Source: JBEVMS01 sp040508515 (lineage in GTDB: Bacteria > Pseudomonadota > Gammaproteobacteria > Xanthomonadales > Rhodanobacteraceae). Taken from it: DNA of 8,467 nt. A program made the position numbers and the translations under genes. The stretch lies in the NCBI GenBank assembly GCA_040508515.1, contig JBEVMS010000323.1, positions 1 to 8,467 of the forward strand, read 5' to 3'. Shown here piece by piece: positions 6,621 through 8,467 of this stretch (its first letter is position 1; every line of letters starts with the position of its first letter). The notes beneath the pieces are model-generated. The model saw only the letters and a list, made by a program, of their open reading frames with translations. It was not told the DNA's origin and did not search any database.

Positions 6621-6625
6621 GCAGG

Positions 6626-7852
6626 ATGGACGCCTTTCCTGCACGGATGGATGCCAGCGTCCACGGCGCGCTGACGATCACGCCCGAGGGCGTTTCGCGC
6701 GCACCGTTGCCGATCAGGAAGGGACGTATCGACGTCTCGACGTCCATGCATGATTATCAGATCGCGTTGCGCGACCACCTGGTTTTTCCCGGCCTGATCA
6801 ACGCGCACGATCATTTGCAGGTCAATGTGATTCCACCGTTGCCACAAGGCGCGCCGTTCCCCAACAGCTACGCCTGGATGGCTGCCTTCCAGGCGCACTT
6901 CGAAGAACCCGCGGTGATCGCCGCGCGGCAGTTGCCCAAGGAACTGCGGCTGCGCCACGGCGCGCTGAAGAATCTGTTGGCCGGCACCACCTGCGTGGCG
7001 CATCACGATCCCTGGCATCCCGCGCTGGACGCGGCGGACTTTCCGGTCGCCCTGCTGCGCGATTACGGTTGGAGCTACACGCTGGGTTGGACCGACTACG
7101 GCCCGCCGGTAGCGCAGAGCTTCGCCGCGACGCCGCCCGATCGTCCCTGGCTTATTCATTTGGCCGAGGGTACCGATGCGATTGCGCAGGCTGAGCTGGA
7201 GCAACTGGACCAACTCGGATGCCTAGCCGCTAACAGTGTGCTGATCCACGGCGTGGGCTTGCGCGAGCAGGACATCGATCGTGTGATCGCCAGCGGTGCC
7301 GCGGTGATCTGGTGCCCGGCCAGCAACCATGCCTTGCTCGGACAGTCGCTCGATCCACGCCGCCTGTGCGAGGCCGGTCGGCTTGCGCTGGGTAGCGATT
7401 CGCGGGTCAGTGGCGCTCGTGATTTGTTGGAAGAATTGCGCGCGGTTGCCGCACGCCAGGAACTCAATCCCGCGCAGTTGTTGGGATTGGTGACCAGCCG
7501 CGCCGCCGACATTCTGCGCTTGCCCTCGCGCGGCCATCTGGCGCCGGGTGCGCACGCGGATCTGGTGATCGTGGAGGATCGCGGCGGTGCGCCTGCGAGC
7601 AGTCTGGTGGGCATCGGGCGCAGCGACATTCGCGCCGTGGTGCGCGACGGCGTCCCGCGCATCGCCGATCCGGATTTCGCCGAATGGTTTGCGCAGGCTG
7701 GGGTGGAAACCGTGCCGGTGCTGCTGGACGGCAAGCCCAAGCTGCTGGAGAAATCGCTGGCCGAGCCGGCGTTGTTGGCTCTTGAGCCCGGACTCGAACT
7801 GGCGGTCGCCGCACGCGTCCGTGATCTTCCTTTGCAGGCGCGGAGCCACTGA
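6626..7852 (+). CDS. amidohydrolase, ATZ/TRZ/cytosine deaminase-like metal-dependent hydrolase, substrate unknown
   Basis: A 408-residue TIM-barrel hydrolase with all expected metal ligands. They are His61 and His63 in FPGLINAHDHLQ (54-65), His178 and Glu181 in LIHLAEG (176-182), His208 in VLIHGVGL (205-212), and Asp258 in LALGSDSRVSG (253-263). There is no carboxylated-Lys motif. This pattern is that of the mononuclear-metal deaminase/dechlorinase branch (ATZ/TRZ, SAH/MTA deaminase, guanine deaminase) of the amidohydrolase superfamily. The typical C-terminal HLAPGAHADLVIVE (304-317) returns to the small beta-sandwich. It would hydrolyse C-N bonds, probably deaminating or ring-opening an N-rich compound in the cytoplasm. 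It lies 5 nt after one methyltransferase and its stop overlaps the start of a second (TGATG). The start is uncertain: AGCAGG abuts ATG 6626 directly, which is too close, and ATG 6647 (residue 8) is the alternative. I do not recognise the exact subfamily. Confidence 0.85.
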   Translation: MDAFPARMDASVHGALTITPEGVSRAPLPIRKGRIDVSTSMHDYQIALRDHLVFPGLINAHDHLQVNVIPPLPQGAPFPNSYAWMAAFQAHFEEPAVIAARQLPKELRLRHGALKNLLAGTTCVAHHDPWHPALDAADFPVALLRDYGWSYTLGWTDYGPPVAQSFAATPPDRPWLIHLAEGTDAIAQAELEQLDQLGCLAANSVLIHGVGLREQDIDRVIASGAAVIWCPASNHALLGQSLDPRRLCEAGRLALGSDSRVSGARDLLEELRAVAARQELNPAQLLGLVTSRAADILRLPSRGHLAPGAHADLVIVEDRGGAPASSLVGIGRSDIRAVVRDGVPRIADPDFAEWFAQAGVETVPVLLDGKPKLLEKSLAEPALLALEPGLELAVAARVRDLPLQARSH

Positions 7853-8467
7853 TGTCACGACCGCCGATTCTCGAACCCGCTGAAGCCTACGCGCTGTGGG
7901 CGTCCAGTTATCCGGCGCATGCGCACAACCCGGTGATGCAGACCGAGGAGCGCGCGATGCTGGGTCTGATGCCGGCGTCGCTGCATGGGCAAGCCGTACT
8001 CGACGCGGGCTGCGGCAGCGGTCGCTACATGCTGCATGCGCTGCGTCGCGGCGCGGCGCGTGTGAGTGGCGTGGATTTGTCGCCGCAGATGCTGGAACGC
8101 GCCGCCACCGAACTGGCGGCGGAACGTAACGGTGCCGAGGTTGAGTTGGCACAGGGCAGCCTGACCGCGTTGCCGGTGCCCGACGCGCTGGCGGATATTA
8201 CGCTCTGCGGCTTGGTGGTCGGTCATCTTGAACAGTTGCAGCCCGCGCTGGCCGAACTGCATCGTGCGACCCGGCCCGGCGGCCTTGTGTTGTGCAGCGA
8301 CGTGCATCCCATCGGGCATGCGCTGGGCTGGGTACGCGACTTCAAGTCCGACGGCCAGCGCTATGCCGCGCGTCATACGCAGCATCTCTACAGCCATTGG
8401 CACGCGGCCTGCGACGCGCTGGGGCTGCGTATCGAAAAGGTGTTGGAGCCCATGCTCGATCCGGCCG
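7852..8467 (+). CDS. class I SAM-dependent methyltransferase (type 11-like), 3' end beyond the window
   Basis: The gene starts at ATG 7852, overlapping the amidohydrolase stop (TGA 7850-7852). It runs off the right edge after 205 codons with no stop. The N-terminus PAEAYALWASSYPAHAHNP (9-27) precedes motif I VLDAGCGSGRYM (49-60), the acidic strand-2 end GVDLSPQML (73-81; Asp75), and RATRPGGLVLCSD (138-150). This is a Methyltransf_11/UbiE-like core. After residue 150 come His-rich stretches (HPIGHALGW, RHTQHLYSHWHAACDAL) that probably begin the substrate-binding part. It is not close in sequence to the other methyltransferase of this window beyond the shared fold motifs, so the two probably methylate different atoms or intermediates. 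Translational coupling to the amidohydrolase suggests one pathway. The methyl acceptor is unknown. Confidence 0.83.
   Translation, partial: MSRPPILEPAEAYALWASSYPAHAHNPVMQTEERAMLGLMPASLHGQAVLDAGCGSGRYMLHALRRGAARVSGVDLSPQMLERAATELAAERNGAEVELAQGSLTALPVPDALADITLCGLVVGHLEQLQPALAELHRATRPGGLVLCSDVHPIGHALGWVRDFKSDGQRYAARHTQHLYSHWHAACDALGLRIEKVLEPMLDPA

Noticed and set aside
6227..6625. In-frame extension of the amidohydrolase into the preceding methyltransferase
   Set aside because: This stretch is the out-of-frame reading of conserved methyltransferase sequence. Amidohydrolase homology-like content begins only after 6626.
5427..6644. Long open frame on the minus strand (405 codons) covering the end of the wzz-like gene, the gap and the first methyltransferase
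   Set aside because: Its product is rich in His, Gln, Arg and Ala with no recognisable domain, typical of the antisense of high-GC coding DNA. The plus-strand genes have clear motifs.
6133..7218. Near-identical 18-base strings (AGCAACTGGACCAGCTCG near 6133, similar near 7200) in two neighbouring genes
   Set aside because: Both encode a simple Q/E-Q-L-D-Q-L helix stretch with common codons. There is no wider similarity, so chance is the likeliest explanation.
7223..8152. Minus-strand open frame (309 codons) opposite the amidohydrolase and second methyltransferase
   Set aside because: Arg/Pro/His/Gln-rich composition, no motif, and it crosses two well-supported plus-strand genes.
1..8467. Search for tRNA or rRNA genes, CRISPR arrays, insertion sequences or phage attachment sites
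   Set aside because: No clustered repeats, transposase motifs or tRNA-like cloverleaf seen. The window is almost fully coding on one strand.

Overview
The window is a compact, all-forward-strand block of a high-GC Gram-negative genome. Gene style and protein content suggest a gammaproteobacterium, possibly of the Xanthomonadales (Rhodanobacter/Dyella/Luteibacter-like). That placement is an impression from family resemblance, not something the bases prove.

Left part (1-5544) is a Wzx/Wzy-type surface polysaccharide (O-antigen or ECA-like) operon. It holds, in order: the 3' end of a dTDP-4-oxo-6-deoxyglucose 3,4-ketoisomerase (FdtA/QdtA family); a 27-codon minicistron with a very strong Shine-Dalgarno; a PLP-dependent DegT-family sugar aminotransferase (FdtB/QdtB type); a WzxE-like lipid-linked-oligosaccharide flippase; a family 2 glycosyltransferase; a multi-membrane-span Wzy-like polymerase; and a small Wzz-like chain-length regulator. 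Nearly every junction is an ATGA, GTGA or TGATG stop/start overlap, so the genes are almost certainly cotranscribed and translationally coupled. Together the isomerase and aminotransferase would make a dTDP-3-amino-3,6-dideoxyhexose (Fuc3N or Qui3N). The glycosyltransferase adds a sugar to the lipid-linked repeat unit, Wzx flips the unit across the inner membrane, Wzy polymerises it, and Wzz sets chain length. The N-acyltransferase usually expected with this pathway is not visible here.

Between 5545 and 5735 lies the only sizeable gap. It holds two inverted repeats and no convincing sigma-70 promoter.

Right part (5736-8467) is a second tight cassette: a class I SAM-dependent methyltransferase, an amidohydrolase of the ATZ/TRZ/cytosine-deaminase type with an intact metal site, and a second, unrelated class I methyltransferase cut by the window edge. 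Their substrates cannot be told from sequence. The methyltransferase-amidohydrolase-methyltransferase arrangement is the best candidate here for an uncharacterised system: either modification of the polysaccharide's sugars or lipid, or a separate small-molecule pathway that continues downstream.
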